This document shows positions 5,267 through 5,999 of a stretch of 5,999 bases of DNA, piece after piece (positions within the stretch are counted from its first letter, which is position 1; every line of letters begins with the position of its first letter). The DNA is from Desulfobacterales bacterium (GTDB taxonomy: Bacteria > Desulfobacterota > Desulfobacteria > Desulfobacterales > JAUWMJ01): contig JAUWMJ010000212.1 in the NCBI GenBank assembly GCA_030613225.1, positions 1-5,999 of the forward strand, read 5' to 3'. The notes beneath the pieces were generated by a model, which did not search any database, was not told where the DNA came from, and worked only from the letters and a program-made list of their open reading frames with translations. The translations under genes were made by a program, and so were the position numbers.

Positions 5267-5999
5267 CTATAGCTTGCGTTTGTCTATTACCCTTTCGGCC
5301 TTTCCCTCACTTCGCTGTATGGTTTTGGGTGCCACCAGGCGAACCTTGCACGAGACCCCAAGCATGTCTTTTATATCCTTTTCAATCTCTCGTTCTTTGG
5401 GCTGAAGGTCCTTCACGTCACCAGAGAAGACGTCTTCGTTGATCTCAACATCCACCCCCAAGCTGTCCATGCGCCCCTTTCGCTCAACGATCAACTGGTA
5501 GTATGGGGCCACATCCTTTCTTGCCATCAGCACACTTTCTATCTGCGAGGGAAATACGTTCACCCCCCGAATGATCAGCATATCATCGGAGCGTCCAGTG
5601 ATGCGTCCCATGCGAACCAGTGTCCTGCCGCATTTGCAAGGTTCGTGATACAGTACGGAGAGATCCCGTGTCCGATACCGAATCAACGGGAAGGCTTCTT
5701 TGGTGAGTGTGGTAAAGACAAGTTCTCCCGGTTCCCCGTACGGAAGCACCTGGCCTGTTTCCGGATCAATAACCTCTGGAATAAAATGATCTTCAAAGAT
5801 ATGGAGACCTTGTTTGGCCTCCACACATTCGACCGCAACCCCCGGTCCTATAATCTCGCTCAGACCGAAGATGTCTACTGCATCGAGGCCGAGCTTTTTT
5901 TCAATCTCCCTGCGCATGTTTTCACTCCAGGGCTCTGCACCAAAAACGCCCACCTTGAACTTCAGCGATTTGAAATCGACGCCCTCGTCGTCTGCCACC
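5267..5999 (-). CDS. paaK: phenylacetate-CoA ligase (PaaK family), C-terminal part
   Basis: The last 243 residues of an adenylate-forming ligase; the gene enters from beyond position 5999. The family is usually about 430-440 residues, so roughly 190 N-terminal residues are missing. It activates an aryl acetate with ATP and CoA, through an acyl-adenylate, to the aryl-CoA thioester in the cytoplasm. Numbering from the first visible codon: [11 protein letters not shown] 44-54 (the PaaK form of the adenylation motif), [22 protein letters not shown] at about 91-112, the CKCGRT cysteine pair at 121-126, and [20 protein letters not shown] 131-150 leading into the C-terminal lid, which ends in the usual [10 protein letters not shown] form. 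Substrate could be phenylacetate, indoleacetate or a related acid. The coding DNA is richer in G+C than the kinase gene (33 of 60 at 5461-5520 against 22 of 60 at 3541-3600). The stop is followed immediately by repeat copy B. The in-frame GTG at 5998 is internal, not a start. Confidence 0.92.
   Translation of the reverse strand, partial: VADDEGVDFKSLKFKVGVFGAEPWSENMRREIEKKLGLDAVDIFGLSEIIGPGVAVECVEAKQGLHIFEDHFIPEVIDPETGQVLPYGEPGELVFTTLTKEAFPLIRYRTRDLSVLYHEPCKCGRTLVRMGRITGRSDDMLIIRGVNVFPSQIESVLMARKDVAPYYQLIVERKGRMDSLGVDVEINEDVFSGDVKDLQPKEREIEKDIKDMLGVSCKVRLVAPKTIQRSEGKAERVIDKRKL

Noticed and set aside
5193..5442. Two overlapping plus-strand open frames beginning in and just after repeat copy B
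   Set aside because: They run antisense to the well-supported C-terminal end of paaK and across the repeat, with no protein family likeness.
5996..5998. GTG at the right window edge as the paaK start
   Set aside because: The family needs about 190 more residues upstream, including the first ATP-binding motifs, so the codon is internal.

Overview
The window reads as chromosomal DNA of an anaerobic deltaproteobacterium (Desulfobacterota, probably Desulfobacterales-like). The grounds are a DUF362-type iron-sulfur protein start, a PaaK-type aryl-CoA ligase, a CHASE2 Ser/Thr kinase, and intergenic spacers packed with short palindromic and octamer repeats. This placement is inferred from gene and repeat style, not from a marker gene.

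All genes lie on the minus strand. In transcription order (right to left) they are: the C-terminal half of a phenylacetate-CoA ligase (5999-5267, cut by the window edge); a membrane-anchored CHASE2 / TPR-like / Ser-Thr protein kinase (5100-2587); a complete glutamine-dependent NAD+ synthetase, nadE (2434-734); a 61-residue conserved-looking small protein (478-293); and the first 25 codons of a DUF362-family protein (76-1). Spacers are 150-260 bp. No shared pathway links these genes, so common direction need not mean one operon. No RNA gene, CRISPR array or transposase gene was found.

The most interesting structure is a 142-143 bp element present twice in the same orientation, at 649-790 (copy A) and 5124-5266 (copy B). 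Each copy is one long imperfect palindrome with arms of about 69 nt around a 5-nt loop. The copies are about 85% identical by eye. The stem next to the loop is conserved while the loop differs, one base pair in the outer stem has changed on both sides (A-T to G-C), and mismatches are skewed towards G.U pairs in the plus-strand sense. Copy A runs into the 3' end of nadE and supplies its last 18 codons and stop. Removing it together with one copy of a possible 3-bp duplication restores a C-terminus that stops just after the family's normal end. Copy B abuts the paaK stop codon and forms most of the leader of the kinase gene. This looks like a non-autonomous palindromic element, MITE-like or in the style of the Rickettsia palindromic elements, that settles at gene ends and can be captured into reading frames.

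Other spacers carry an 8-bp-period array with copies in both orientations (172-235), a short 8-bp-period array (2457-2480), a perfect hairpin with a GAAA loop on the minus strand (520-539), and a 10-bp-period patch (575-604).
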